DNA of 64,000 bases from an uncultured Halobacteriovorax sp. (GTDB lineage: Bacteria; Bdellovibrionota; Bacteriovoracia; Bacteriovoracales; Bacteriovoracaceae). Location: the NCBI GenBank assembly GCA_913061265.1, contig CAJXVS010000004.1, forward strand, positions 1-64,000, in the 5' to 3' direction. This document shows positions 44,501-53,287 of the stretch, piece by piece. Position 1 is the stretch's first letter. Each line of letters opens with the position of its first letter. The translations under genes were made by a program, and so were the position numbers. Below the pieces are notes generated by a model. That model did not search any database. It saw only the letters and a program-made list of their open reading frames with translations, and was not told where the DNA came from.

Positions 44501-46343
44501 AACTCATACAAGCTCGGCTTACGGCCATTGCTTCTTTGCTTGAAGATTTTAGAGAAGAACCATTTGCTTCAATCGCCCAGTCACCAAGAGTTCTAAGACC
44601 CCATGCTCTCCAAATTGAAGATCCATATAAAGAGGGCATCTTGATTTTAAGGTTTGATCGCTCTAACTTAGACTTCATCCCTTTAGAGATAAGGTCTTCA
44701 TAATGAACAACATTCTTTCTTTCCATTAATTCAGCAAGGTAAACAGAGAGGTTTTGTCTTTCAAAGTTGATCTCAGTAACTTCACCTTCACTATCTTTAA
44801 CTTCATAAACATCCATCTGAGTCGGTTTAGAAGTTATCTTTTCAAAAAGCTTTAGTCCTTTATAGGTGTATTTTTTCTCATCTCTTATTCCAAGCCAAGT
44901 AAATCTATCCTTCTTGAAGGCAGACATAGCGCTTCCCATTTTAATTCCAAAAGCAGAATCAAAGTGAGTGATATCGTCGATATCGGGCTCTATTTCATTA
45001 TTCTTATCAAGGGCCATTTTAGCGTACTTATATTGTTCAAATGGCATAAGCCCAGAGTAACCGTCTTTAGTAGGATCTTTATCTACATTATCCATATAGT
45101 ATTCTAGGAATTGATAATTATCATAGCTAAAGATAAGTCCATGACTCGCAAGAAGGTTATCAATAAACTGATCACCTTGACCGTCAACGAATTCAAAATT
45201 AAATGAATCAGGTAGATCCCCGTTTAGGTGATTCTGACAAGTATTTGGCACCTTTATAGGCTCTTTAGTTCCAAGCATAGAATCATAGATAAAAATCTGT
45301 GAAAACATCATATGAAGAGTCATCCACTTAAGTGAACGAACATAGTTCTTAGTTGTTGGTGCTTTCATGAGAGTCATGATGTCACGGCTAATGACTTCGT
45401 TTCTTCTAAATCTTAGGCGCGCCCTTCCCCACTTCCTTTCTTCAACTTTTAAGTGAAAAGGACGGTTTGAAGGATCAACTCCCATATTAAGCTTATCCAT
45501 CATCTCCTGGCTTCCAGCATAGATTTCTTGAGGAAAATCAGGAAGAAGCGATTCGTAGTAATGAATCCCATCGTACTCGTCTTTAACATAGGCTCTTCTA
45601 ATAACAATTAAGTCACGAAGAGTAAGGGCCACTTTATCAATATAAGTTAAAAGAAGTTCCTGGCGCTCTTCGAGTTTTACGTTTGAATCAACTAAGTACT
45701 TTCTTACTTGCTCTTGAAGGTATTCTGCTTTTTGATGAAGCTCTCTAACAACCGGATCATTACGCTTCATAGCGCTTAGTGGTTTTTCATCAACTTCATC
45801 TTGAATTGTTTTCTCAGCGATTGTCTCGATAAGACCTTTTTGTCTTGATGGCTTACAATCTTTTGCTTCTTCAGCTGGTTTTTCAGGGTCCCAAGAATAG
45901 ATATATTGACCACAGGCATTTGTTTTAAGAGTTGTTAAGTATTTTTCCCACTCATCAACAGTTGCTACTTCTTCAGTGCTAATTCCAGATCCAGAGATAA
46001 GCTCTTCAGTGACAACTTCTGCAACTTCTTCACTAAGGCCACCCTCAGATACAATTTGATCAATTTCTTCTAGTGTTTCTTTTGTCTCAAGTGAAGCTTT
46101 CGCTTTTTCTTCTTGAACAGCAGCTTCAAGAACTTCAGCTCCTTCAGAATTACAGTCAGAATCTAAGTCCTTTCCGTTAACCTTAACGTTAAGATCTTCG
46201 ATTTGTTTATTTAGCTCTAGAAGCGTGATCTCATGCCCAAAGTCTTGGGCCGGGACTCTTCTATTTGCTTCAGATAACGTTTGTCCAAACGCCATTTGAA
46301 AGCAGCTAAAGTAAATGACTAGAATTGCGATCGCTTTTTGCAC
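41541..46343 (-). CDS. Giant exported protein of unknown function (1600 aa)
   Basis: A 1600-residue protein starting at a GTG with an AAGGAG site 8 bases upstream; a signal peptide (MQKAIAILVIYFSCFQMAFG) follows. Residues 30-1000 are charged and helical. Near residue 1010 there is a glycine-rich hydrophobic hairpin (LGLGAGLLGVGAILIGG, then LTGGLCAPLGVGIMAMGASAL), and a second hydrophobic stretch comes near 1085 (WFWTAFETICIIPLIGVVA), followed by a basic helical tail. The Gly-rich pair recalls glycine-zipper or pore-forming membrane insertions. No family recognised. A toxin-like or envelope structural role is possible, not shown. Confidence 0.8.
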   Translation of the reverse strand: MQKAIAILVIYFSCFQMAFGQTLSEANRRVPAQDFGHEITLLELNKQIEDLNVKVNGKDLDSDCNSEGAEVLEAAVQEEKAKASLETKETLEEIDQIVSEGGLSEEVAEVVTEELISGSGISTEEVATVDEWEKYLTTLKTNACGQYIYSWDPEKPAEEAKDCKPSRQKGLIETIAEKTIQDEVDEKPLSAMKRNDPVVRELHQKAEYLQEQVRKYLVDSNVKLEERQELLLTYIDKVALTLRDLIVIRRAYVKDEYDGIHYYESLLPDFPQEIYAGSQEMMDKLNMGVDPSNRPFHLKVEERKWGRARLRFRRNEVISRDIMTLMKAPTTKNYVRSLKWMTLHMMFSQIFIYDSMLGTKEPIKVPNTCQNHLNGDLPDSFNFEFVDGQGDQFIDNLLASHGLIFSYDNYQFLEYYMDNVDKDPTKDGYSGLMPFEQYKYAKMALDKNNEIEPDIDDITHFDSAFGIKMGSAMSAFKKDRFTWLGIRDEKKYTYKGLKLFEKITSKPTQMDVYEVKDSEGEVTEINFERQNLSVYLAELMERKNVVHYEDLISKGMKSKLERSNLKIKMPSLYGSSIWRAWGLRTLGDWAIEANGSSLKSSSKEAMAVSRACMSFGGNEICKEKTLAKRLEKLAKIVGPYSIVDTHIPLRRLEEEKIVDIYPMLQRLWDSLRDSSPALEEAKPSEYKFLMNQMAALNPWARLRLSYLISLEELEGYRSSYEPQMKTTANGREHYDYSQNQCFYRNTNSVLGKIKEAGKELGINRPLTPNYANSILDSDEKEYLWKDYLEKTDDSNSQLFKVDARKDNSYYDVLEKVSYQTFLTKEEVESFTAKELPFGASRNLKNELEAVYESDEAKLGDFFKGLYDLKGNPEEQAEIFQAFTEDHGIENEFVAKLNFLGLDNSYKRPIYKEMIREAARKRKSSVRAQLAEFCELEDDDHARRKTLFYMTTKAQSQLNQMAGLPGVPENVLDEINSMSPEEWVDMGLGLGAGLLGVGAILIGGLCTGLTGGLCAPLGVGIMAMGASALGMQITLVGREFERKKEADVYEKKVKNFEKLGYATTDSSNNVSRGWFWTAFETICIIPLIGVVARTTQMGTKMGVVATKTFMKNVGKTGFRRAWGAAGRAGQLVVKETDVRFARFVLGFDDVAAQLSRLGKRSKEAMKIIDDFGAKLLSNGVPTKKVAKALSDLRKLHYLRNSGKITSQAFSKGFGKLVYGLKALVKGTGKESVEYVSNVVVKESVKEINKKTAKVVARYWGNNPKALKYLMSTYSKKLDKAAKVMKMLDDTKPFKIKDIPLLGRIPLLNKISLVHLGPSKFGKVPLLGPAWNAIKKMRLKHLHEYATKIRNLEKGLEGIAKNGGRLDNFILANIDDMTDIFMKIPMRRREIPYIFLLQGGPHVGGIMKGARIPIIYGFADGIVMRKFFNARGRLVYESLKSQARASLGLSQYVAAETTFKAFSQFQNSVANAAESLSEEEGAKLIKSYGELEEKLVEKFATHLSKAGKEAKFKVNGKVIHLTPENFRQVIFYPASLDEKAVAETVWKSMQVDDMFDMKEMGELAHRVVQELSAYKGMNQFDDFLKALKILVIHRDPGVVEIM

Positions 46344-46474
46344 GAGCTTCTCCTTAAAGTTTATATACTCTATAGTGTTGCAAAAAAGCCGCCAGAAAAA
46401 GACTCTTAGAGAGGTGGTAAAGCATTGAATTTACGAAGGTTTTTTAACCATTAGCGACTAAAGATTAGACAGTG

Positions 46475-47923
46475 TTACAGTCCAAAAAGTTTACGGGCAA
46501 AGCTCTTAACTTCTGGAAAATAGTATCCTATTCCCCCATAAACTTCAGTCCAGCTCTTCAAGCGGTATTCGGATCGGTTAGTAAAACTTCCAGGCACGTT
46601 ATAATTCTTCACCCCGCCCGTAATATAAAAACGATCCCCAAAGAATTTATAATAACTCACAAAAGAGCCAGTCATTAGGCCAATCTTTGAATTTTCAAAT
46701 CCCCTATTATCGGACATGCTTATATAGGCTAGGTTTAGGCCAAGGCCTACTCGCAATTGGCCAAGAGGAGTAAAGCCCGCGAGGTAAGCATTGTAGCCAA
46801 AGAGGTAAGATTCAAAATCAAAGTTGTAAGGGCTTCCGTTTATCAAATAGGAACTCCGCCAAGAGCTTGCTCCAAAATTAGGTGAAAGAAATCCCCCCCA
46901 ATCCCACGGGTCATAGAACTGAGGATGATGAACTGACTCGACTCCAAAAAGAGTAAGGGCCTTTGGAATAGCATCAGGATGAGAGTTAGTTCTGAACTCT
47001 CCCGATTGCCTTAGATCAAGAGGAACTTCTCGTATTTCTTTCGCTCGCCCTTGATAGGTCAGGGTAATTGAATTTGGAAAGAAATCAATATTCCTCAAGA
47101 TCTTTGACCAAATACTTCCCAGCGTTTTTTTGTTTTTCTTTAAAGAAAAAGTTTTTAAATACTTGCCTTCAACTTCAGTAATTTTAAAAGCGTCGTAGAG
47201 GATCGGTTTAATTTCAAAATGATCTTTTTTATCTACAACCTTAAAATAAAGAAAGTGAGTTAAGTTTAATTTATGACCAATTTGATTGAGAAACCTTCTC
47301 TTAATCTTATGAGGAGAAGTGTCAACATAGAGGTCAATCCCTCTGTAGAGAAACTCTTCAATGACTTCATCATTCCATAAAAAAGTTTCATCTTTCTTAT
47401 TCTTATCAAAAAAAGTCTTCTTCCAAAACCCTATAATCCTTTCAGAGAGTTCATGACTCCCAACGGCAATAGGAATGACAGCGATTCTTTTCTTTTTAAT
47501 CTTTTCAGAAATATTTTCTACTTTAAATTCAATTGGCCTCTTACATTCATACATGGCGTTTGAAACCGCAGCGGTACTCATCATGACAGTACTTAAGATT
47601 GTTCCGACAGGAAAAAGAGGTGACCAAATAAGATTAGGAACAAGACTTCCTCCCCAATCAAGCTGACATTCATAAGGAACTTCTCTCTTTTGATCTTCTA
47701 ATAAATAGCTAAAATTTCTTTTACTAGCAGGTCTTATCTTAAAGAAAAAAGGTGTTGTCCCAAGAGTCTCACCTTTTTCATTCATTAACTCAACTCCCCT
47801 TGGGCTTGAGTCAGCGATGACAATATTTTCTTTAGATTTAAAGGTTCCACAAGAAGCGAAGAGAAAAAGAAGGGAAATGAAAAAGGGACCTCTAAGAGAA
47901 AGGCCCCTTTTTTTAATATGCAC
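46475..47923 (-). CDS. Lipoprotein with N-terminal PEGA-like motif and C-terminal barrel-like region
   Basis: A 482-residue lipoprotein (lipobox FASC, Cys25). Just after the Cys comes a PEGA-type surface motif: SSPRGVELMNEKGETLGTTPFFFKI. A hydrophobic segment near residue 100 (NLIWSPLFPVGTILSTVMMSTA) could cross or dip into the membrane. The last 130 residues are Gly/Tyr/Phe-rich (FDFESYLFGYNAYLAGF, LRVGLGLNLAYISM, YGGIGYYF), as in small outer-membrane barrels. Function unknown. It follows fadD with a 3-base gap, but a hairpin within its first codons may cut transcription from fadD. Confidence 0.75.
   Translation of the reverse strand: MHIKKRGLSLRGPFFISLLFLFASCGTFKSKENIVIADSSPRGVELMNEKGETLGTTPFFFKIRPASKRNFSYLLEDQKREVPYECQLDWGGSLVPNLIWSPLFPVGTILSTVMMSTAAVSNAMYECKRPIEFKVENISEKIKKKRIAVIPIAVGSHELSERIIGFWKKTFFDKNKKDETFLWNDEVIEEFLYRGIDLYVDTSPHKIKRRFLNQIGHKLNLTHFLYFKVVDKKDHFEIKPILYDAFKITEVEGKYLKTFSLKKNKKTLGSIWSKILRNIDFFPNSITLTYQGRAKEIREVPLDLRQSGEFRTNSHPDAIPKALTLFGVESVHHPQFYDPWDWGGFLSPNFGASSWRSSYLINGSPYNFDFESYLFGYNAYLAGFTPLGQLRVGLGLNLAYISMSDNRGFENSKIGLMTGSFVSYYKFFGDRFYITGGVKNYNVPGSFTNRSEYRLKSWTEVYGGIGYYFPEVKSFARKLFGL
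47880..47910 (-). terminator. Possible fadD terminator inside the next gene's first codons
   Basis: Read on the minus strand, AAAAGGGGCC pairs with GGTCCCTTTT (one G-U), with loop TTTCTCTTAGA and a short T-run that is part of the stem. It encodes residues 4-13 of the lipoprotein gene. The run of T is short, so efficiency is uncertain. Confidence 0.4.
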
Positions 47924-47926
47924 TAA

Positions 47927-49585
47927 TTAATCTCTTAATTCTTTTCTTAAGATCTTTCCAACATTTGACTTAGGAAGGTCTTTTCTAAATTCATAAAATT
48001 TAGGCACTTTATAACCGGTTAAGTTCTCTTTACAATAAGCTTTTAACTCAGCCTCAGTAAGAGAGTCGTCTTTTTTCACAACAAAGACTTTCACCAATTC
48101 ACCAGATCTTTCGTCCTTAACTCCAACTGCCGCTGATTCAAAAACCTTTGGGTGAGAGCAGATAACTTCTTCAATTTCGTTAGGGTAAACATTGAATCCT
48201 GAAACTAAAATCATGTCTTTTTTACGGTCAACAATCTTAAAGTATCCCTTTTCATCCATGATCCCAATATCACCTGTTCTAAAGAAACCATCAGGCGTCA
48301 TCACCTTTGCAGTTTCATCAGGACGGTTCCAATATCCTCGCATGACCTGTGGTCCTTTAATACAAATCTCGCCTTCAGATCCTTGAGCAAGATTATTCCC
48401 TTCATCATCCTTGATGATCAGTTCAGTTGAAGAGATCGGAAGACCAATCATCCCATTATGTTCAGGCATATCAAGTGGGTTAATACTAGCAGCAGGCGAA
48501 GTTTCAGTAAGCCCGTACGCTTCGATCAATGTTACTTTGGTAACTGACTTCCATTGATCAGCAACAGCTTTTTGAACCGCCATTCCCCCTCCAAGAGTTA
48601 ATCTTAAAGAAGAAAAATCAATATTCTTAAACTCAGGGTGATTAAGTAATCCGTTAAATAATGTGTTCACACCAGTAAAGGCCGTGAACTTCCATTTCTT
48701 CATTTCTTTGATAAAACCATCAAGGTCTCTTGGGTTTGTAATAAGAACATTACAAGCTCCAAGGGTAGAGAACATAAAGCAGTTCGCCGTCAATGAGAAG
48801 ATGTGATAAAGCGGAAGCGGTGTCATGACAATTTCTTTACCAGGAACAAGTTTCTTTTGTACCCAAGCCTTAGCCTGAATTAAGTTGGCGCAGATATTCC
48901 TATTGGTAAGCTCAGCCCCTTTTGAAACACCTGTTGTTCCACCTGTGTACTGAAGAAAGGCAAGATCCTCACTATCAATATCAGGTTCCTTAAAGTTTGC
49001 TTCGTTAGCAGAGAAGAGCTCAGCTTTAAAACATTTTGAAGTCGGAATACTCCAAGCAGGAACTAGTTTTTTAACATTTTGAATAACAAAGTTAACAATA
49101 GTCGACTTCGGAAAACCTAGAAAATCTCCAATACGAGTCGTAAGCACATGCTTAACCTTTGTATTATGAAGAACTTCTTGAAGAGTCTTACAAGAGCCAT
49201 CAAAGATCACAATCGCTTGTGACTCTGAATCATTTAACTGATGCTCTAACTCTCGCGCTGTATAAAGCGGGTTAACATTAACAGCAACCATACCAGCTCT
49301 AAGAACTCCAAAGAGGGCCACTGGGTATTGAAGAATATTAGGCATCATCAAAGCAACCCTATCGCCTTTTTGTAGCCCAAGATTATTTTGTAAGTATGAA
49401 GCAAACTTTCTAGAAAGGATTTCAAGTTCACTATAAGTAAAAGTTTTTCCCATGCAATGAAAGGCAGCATGATCGGGATAAGTTTCAAAACTCTTCTTTA
49501 GAACTTCAGGGATATTTTTATATTCATCAGCGTCGATCTCATTAGGGACTCCGCTCTCGTAACTAGATTGCCAAACTTTTTCCAT
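47927..49585 (-). CDS. fadD: Long-chain-fatty-acid--CoA ligase
   Basis: A 552-residue ANL-superfamily acyl-CoA synthetase that activates fatty acids via acyl-AMP to acyl-CoA. The P-loop-like AMP motif YTGGTTGVSKGAELTNRN is near residue 215, EAYGLTETSPAASINP near 354, and FFRTGDIGIMDEKGYFKIVDRKKDMILVSGFNVYP carries the A8 hinge near 437. The catalytic Lys is in SNVGKILRKELRD at the C-terminus. Length and motif order fit E. coli-type FadD. Its 3' neighbour is 3 bases away. The leader region upstream (49586 on) is large and may hold regulatory sites. Confidence 0.94.
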   Translation of the reverse strand: MEKVWQSSYESGVPNEIDADEYKNIPEVLKKSFETYPDHAAFHCMGKTFTYSELEILSRKFASYLQNNLGLQKGDRVALMMPNILQYPVALFGVLRAGMVAVNVNPLYTARELEHQLNDSESQAIVIFDGSCKTLQEVLHNTKVKHVLTTRIGDFLGFPKSTIVNFVIQNVKKLVPAWSIPTSKCFKAELFSANEANFKEPDIDSEDLAFLQYTGGTTGVSKGAELTNRNICANLIQAKAWVQKKLVPGKEIVMTPLPLYHIFSLTANCFMFSTLGACNVLITNPRDLDGFIKEMKKWKFTAFTGVNTLFNGLLNHPEFKNIDFSSLRLTLGGGMAVQKAVADQWKSVTKVTLIEAYGLTETSPAASINPLDMPEHNGMIGLPISSTELIIKDDEGNNLAQGSEGEICIKGPQVMRGYWNRPDETAKVMTPDGFFRTGDIGIMDEKGYFKIVDRKKDMILVSGFNVYPNEIEEVICSHPKVFESAAVGVKDERSGELVKVFVVKKDDSLTEAELKAYCKENLTGYKVPKFYEFRKDLPKSNVGKILRKELRD

Positions 49586-50011
49586 GGGTCTTCCTCTTTT
49601 TAAATTAATTGTTTACTCAAAGATTTTAAGAGCTTTAGGGAATCTAAACAAGGAATGGCGAGCCTAGAAAAACTCGCTTGGCTTCGTGCAACAAAACATA
49701 ATAGAAAAAACGTATGATTTAGACAGGTATTATTCAATTATTTTACTTTATCTAGTGAGGGTGCTCTGTTAAAAATGCCCACACTTTCGATTCAACGGAA
49801 CATTATGTTCTTACAGAATAGGATAACTTGCTGATTTCAAGGTCTAGATTGACTTTATTCAGCATGCATACACACACATGGGATGGAGTTCTCTGCGGAC
49901 CCTTGGAATCAAGGGTCAGACTTTCTCCCCATCCTGAAAATCTTTCAAATACCTTGAATAAAACACCTCCAAAGCTTACTTTATCACTATATACACAACG
50001 CGGAGCATTAA
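49586..50011. other. 426-base divergent intergenic region with palindromes
   Basis: This gap lies between fadD (minus) and the metzincin-like gene (plus). I find no convincing gene. It holds GAACAT-T-ATGTTC (49798-49810), a 13-base palindrome fit for an operator, and a perfect 8-bp stem GACCCTTG/CAAGGGTC with GAAT loop (49898-49917), which is not followed by a T-run. A TATATA at 49989-49994 could be the -10 of the protease gene. Confidence 0.45.
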
Positions 50012-51262
50012 TTGAAATCGATCCTCTTATTGAGTCTAGTAATTCCAGTATTCGCCTTTGCGTCAGGTCCTCACTTACCTTTAGATCTAAGTTTTGAAGA
50101 ATCTCAAGAGCTTTGGAGTGAGCATAAGAGCACCACAAAGTTTAAGAGCCTAAAAACTAAGACAGACCCCTTTGTTGCCAAGGCCATCGCTGGCGGGGAA
50201 ATCCTAGGAAAATGGCTAAAGAAAATTAATGAGAATAGAGAGTCAGACAACCAACTTCTCTTATCATCAAGCTCAAGCTCAAGTAGAGGAGCAGGGATCC
50301 CCATTGATAAACCATCAAAGTACGGTCCAAAAACAATAAAGCTAAGAATAGAGAAGATTCTAGCGACAGCACCTAAAGAGATGCTAGACGTCATCTATAA
50401 TGAGCTCCCCATGACTGTTAAAAATCCTGTTGAAGATAAAGTCTTCATAGAGTTTGGAAGAAAGATCTCTGGAACTTATCAATCGGCCGTCCGCTGGGAA
50501 ACCAATATCAAAAAATGGCTGCCTTACTATAAAAAAAATCAAAGAAGAGATGTCCGTGGCTTCTATCACCTGATCAAAGAAGAAAACTTAGATCAAAAAC
50601 TAAAGAACTTCTCATCTCTATCAAGCCAGGATCAAGAAAGACTTAGTGGGCACCTCTATAAGATTTGTCTTAACGACAAGGTAGAAGGAAAAACTTGCAC
50701 AACACGTTTAGACAAGGCTCGTAAAAAAGGCACAGTCTTAAAGTTTAAAAATAAGTACTGGAGTGGAGCTACTAAAAATTGGAATTCCTTTTGGCTGATT
50801 TCAAAACCAAGAAAAGACGTTGTATGGAATTCAACATCTCCCAATACAATGAAGGTTACTTTCAAAGATCCGAAGAATGAAAAGATCGCCAATTGGCTAA
50901 AAGAAAATATTGAAGATGAATTTAAGACCGACACTTGGCAGATGGAGTTCAATTTTAAAGAAAATGGAACTGGATTGGCCTACCTAGAGTTTAAGGCCGG
51001 TGTAACTCCTCATGTAAAAAGCGGAAATATCATCGTAATGGATAAGAACTCATCGATCGATGAATACTCAGTAAAATGGACCATTCGCCACGAATACGGG
51101 CATATCCTTCGCCTACCAGATTGTTATTTTGAGTTCTACGATGAAAAAGAAGAAGTCGCTGTCAATTATCAACTCAATGTAAAAGACCTCATGTGTTCAC
51201 GCTCCGGAGATATGAATGAAAGAATCTACAAAGAGTTAAAAAGAGTTTACTATAATAAGTAA
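50012..51262 (+). CDS. Exported metzincin-like zinc protease
   Basis: A 416-residue secreted protein. Signal peptide MKSILLLSLVIPVFAFA. The zinc motif is HEYGHILRLPD (His360, His364, Asp370): HExxHxxxxxD, with Asp in place of the third His as in snapalysin-type enzymes. A following MCS (near residue 395) could be the Met-turn. The rest, a Lys-rich propeptide-like region of about 300 residues, is unassigned. The start is TTG at 50012 with GGAG about 7 bases upstream; no ATG fits a signal peptide. Its stop shares a base with the DUF5522 gene (TAATG), so the two are coupled. Confidence 0.78.
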   Translation: MKSILLLSLVIPVFAFASGPHLPLDLSFEESQELWSEHKSTTKFKSLKTKTDPFVAKAIAGGEILGKWLKKINENRESDNQLLLSSSSSSSRGAGIPIDKPSKYGPKTIKLRIEKILATAPKEMLDVIYNELPMTVKNPVEDKVFIEFGRKISGTYQSAVRWETNIKKWLPYYKKNQRRDVRGFYHLIKEENLDQKLKNFSSLSSQDQERLSGHLYKICLNDKVEGKTCTTRLDKARKKGTVLKFKNKYWSGATKNWNSFWLISKPRKDVVWNSTSPNTMKVTFKDPKNEKIANWLKENIEDEFKTDTWQMEFNFKENGTGLAYLEFKAGVTPHVKSGNIIVMDKNSSIDEYSVKWTIRHEYGHILRLPDCYFEFYDEKEEVAVNYQLNVKDLMCSRSGDMNERIYKELKRVYYNK

Positions 51263-51501
51263 TGACTGATTCGCCACTCCTCGTAGAAGGAGAAGACTAT
51301 TACTTTAACGAAGAGGGCCTCATGGTAATGAGCGAGTCCTACCTTCTTAAAAAAGGCCATTGCTGCCAAAGCGGCTGCAAGCACTGCCCATATGGTTACT
51401 CGCAAAAAGTCGACCCGAATGTCCCTGGTGAACTACAACCTGAATGGAAAGATGATTCAACTGTTTATGACGGTGAGATCCCTGAAGACCAAGACCTCTA
51501 A
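51262..51501 (+). CDS. DUF5522 family protein
   Basis: A 79-residue protein with the DUF5522 signature: EDYYFNEEGLMVMSESYLL followed by KKGHCCQSGCKHCPYGY, a cluster of four Cys and one His that should bind a metal or an iron-sulfur centre. The acidic tail (PEWKDD, EIPEDQDL) is less conserved. The family is widespread with unknown role. It starts on the stop of the metzincin-like gene and abuts the convergent GIY-YIG gene end to end. Confidence 0.85.
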   Translation: MTDSPLLVEGEDYYFNEEGLMVMSESYLLKKGHCCQSGCKHCPYGYSQKVDPNVPGELQPEWKDDSTVYDGEIPEDQDL

Positions 51502-51759
51502 TTAAGCTTTAATCTTACACAGTTTTAATTTTTCAGCCCGTGTTAACTTCTTAACCGCGGCCTCTCTCTTTGAAGCAGAGGATCGATCCTCATGCTTCTC
51601 AACTCTAACGATCTTATCGGCTTTGTCTGAGCGAAAGAATTTCGCTCCTTTAGGTGAACCTGACTTATGTTCTTCAAAGCGCCTCTCAACATCAGTTGTA
51701 ATTCCTGTGTAGAGGCGTTTTTTCTTGGTTTGAACTATATAAAGAAACCAGTCGCTCAT
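51502..51759 (-). CDS. GIY-YIG nuclease-family protein (UPF0213-like)
   Basis: An 85-residue single-domain protein. FLYIVQTKKKRLYTGITTDVERRFEEH carries the YIV/YTG forms of the GIY-YIG pair and the conserved Arg two turns later (Arg26 or 27); DRSSASKREAAVKKLTRAEKL closes the UPF0213 pattern with the catalytic-region Glu. Such small proteins (YhbQ-like) may act on nucleic acid ends. Its ATG overlaps the stop of the ChaN-like gene (ATGA), so it is second in a two-gene operon. Confidence 0.9.
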   Translation of the reverse strand: MSDWFLYIVQTKKKRLYTGITTDVERRFEEHKSGSPKGAKFFRSDKADKIVRVEKHEDRSSASKREAAVKKLTRAEKLKLCKIKA

Positions 51760-52622
51760 TTCCAGTTCGTAAAAAAGATATAATCAGCAAAAGCGCCATA
51801 GCTACGGCTTCCAAAGAGCATCTCTCTATAAGCAGTTATATCAAGCTCCGCCTTATCAACAATCTTCACAGTCGTCGTCTCATAAACATGAGTCTTACCA
51901 ATCTCTCTCACTACCCCATCAAGATAATCAGAATGAAAAGCGCCCACTATCAAGAACTGAAGATCAAAAGCAGAATAGGCCATCATCTGATGGGCCATCA
52001 TCGTATCTGTATAACACTGAGCCTCAAAATAATTCCTAATCTTATCCTCAGGAACATGACCGCCCATGGCCTCTTTGAATCTCTTTAAATAATTCTTTGA
52101 TCCAACTTCATAAGTAGGAGGAAGAAGATCTCTATCAAGAGCATCAATCCCGCCAGCCGTAATAACCCTCTTATGCTTTCTCGGAGCGTTCACCGCAATC
52201 ACTTCACCACCGAGCTTCTTAGTCACATCAACAAAAGCTTTATAAGGAAGGTTCTGCTCTGGCTTAGTTGAAGCCGGGAACCATTTCTTAAAAAGCTCCA
52301 GCGCATCAAACTCACCATTTCTATAACCTAAGAAACTCTCAGCTACTGCTGTTTGATCTGTATAGTTTAGGAACTCCCAAGACACAGAAAAATCATCATA
52401 ACGAAAATGACGATCAACGATGGCCTGAATAATAACCCCTTGGGCCTTCTGAATATTGCCTTGATAGTGATACTCACCCATCACAACCTGACCACGCGGT
52501 GGAATCAGATCAGCAAATTCCTTAACCGTTAAAAACCGATTCAATTTCGTATCAAAGACACGATCCTCAGAAAAGGCACTAAAAGAGGCAAGAAAAAGGC
52601 AAAAAACCAATAAATAACGCAT
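51756..52622 (-). CDS. ChaN-like (haem-binding/Tiki superfamily) exported protein
   Basis: A 288-residue exported protein with a signal peptide ending FSAFS. It shows the ChaN family pattern: VVMGEYHYQGNIQKAQGVIIQAI near residue 46, FSVSWEFLNYTDQTAVAESFL near 78, QAYTDTMMAHQMM-type block (CYTDTMMAHQMMAYSA) near 204 and FLIVGAFHSDYLDGV near 224, with the Glu and His pairs of the EreA/ChaN fold. ChaN binds haem in iron uptake in Campylobacter; the wider family includes metalloproteases. Role here open. It is first of an operon with the GIY-YIG gene. Confidence 0.82.
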   Translation of the reverse strand: MRYLLVFCLFLASFSAFSEDRVFDTKLNRFLTVKEFADLIPPRGQVVMGEYHYQGNIQKAQGVIIQAIVDRHFRYDDFSVSWEFLNYTDQTAVAESFLGYRNGEFDALELFKKWFPASTKPEQNLPYKAFVDVTKKLGGEVIAVNAPRKHKRVITAGGIDALDRDLLPPTYEVGSKNYLKRFKEAMGGHVPEDKIRNYFEAQCYTDTMMAHQMMAYSAFDLQFLIVGAFHSDYLDGVVREIGKTHVYETTTVKIVDKAELDITAYREMLFGSRSYGAFADYIFFTNWK

Positions 52623-52710
52623 AACAACTCCAAGGATTACTATTACGCTACGCTACTAAATTATTGTCACCTTTTAAAGCTTTTAGTAGACTCCAAACTC
52701 ATTGAAATGT

Positions 52711-52787
<77 letters not shown>

Positions 52788-52816
52788 TTTCTTTCCTAAA
52801 GGTACCTGGTTACTTG

Positions 52817-53248
52817 CTAGAGAAGTTTAAGTACCAATAAATATTTCCTAGATATCTCATCTTCTAATATATCTTCAGTTTCAAAACCCAAAGCTTTGTA
52901 TAACTTCAGTGCTGATTTAAACCTATCTCGTGTAACAACTCGAACATATTTACATTTTTTAACTCGTGCATATTTTATGGCATCATCAAGCAAGAACCGA
53001 CCAGCTCCTCCCCCTCTATATTTATCGATCACCCCCATCCACAACAGCTTCAATTCGTTGCTATTTTTTTCATGCCGATAAAGAATATAACCGATACAAA
53101 TTTCATTTAATATTAGTTCTTTTAATATTACCCCTTCTAAGAGCGGTGCCTTTTCTCTAAAATCTTTTTTTGTCTGTCCTATTGAAGAAAAAATCTCTTC
53201 ATGTATTGTCGATGATTTTTCAAAGTTTTTAGTCTCTACAAGCTTCAT
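52817..53248 (-). CDS. GNAT-family N-acetyltransferase
   Basis: A 143-residue protein with the GNAT core: strand LKLLWMGVIDKYRGGGAGRFLLDDAIKYA, in which RGGGAG is the acetyl-CoA P-loop (Q/RxxGxG/A), then YVRVVTRDRFKSALKLYKALGFETED, the usual C-terminal helix with the conserved Tyr and GF. Substrate unknown. It is the first gene after tRNA-Pro and lies with its 3' end 29 bases from the tRNA, the same geometry as the other repeat-flanked minus-strand genes downstream. Confidence 0.85.
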   Translation of the reverse strand: MKLVETKNFEKSSTIHEEIFSSIGQTKKDFREKAPLLEGVILKELILNEICIGYILYRHEKNSNELKLLWMGVIDKYRGGGAGRFLLDDAIKYARVKKCKYVRVVTRDRFKSALKLYKALGFETEDILEDEISRKYLLVLKLL

Positions 53249-53287
53249 TTCTATAAATCTCCATTCTCTTTAATCATATTATAATAT

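Noticed and set aside
49803-50138. 111-codon minus-strand frame over the fadD/protease gap
   Set aside because: It overlaps the start and signal peptide of the protease gene and two palindromes; composition is not protein-like.
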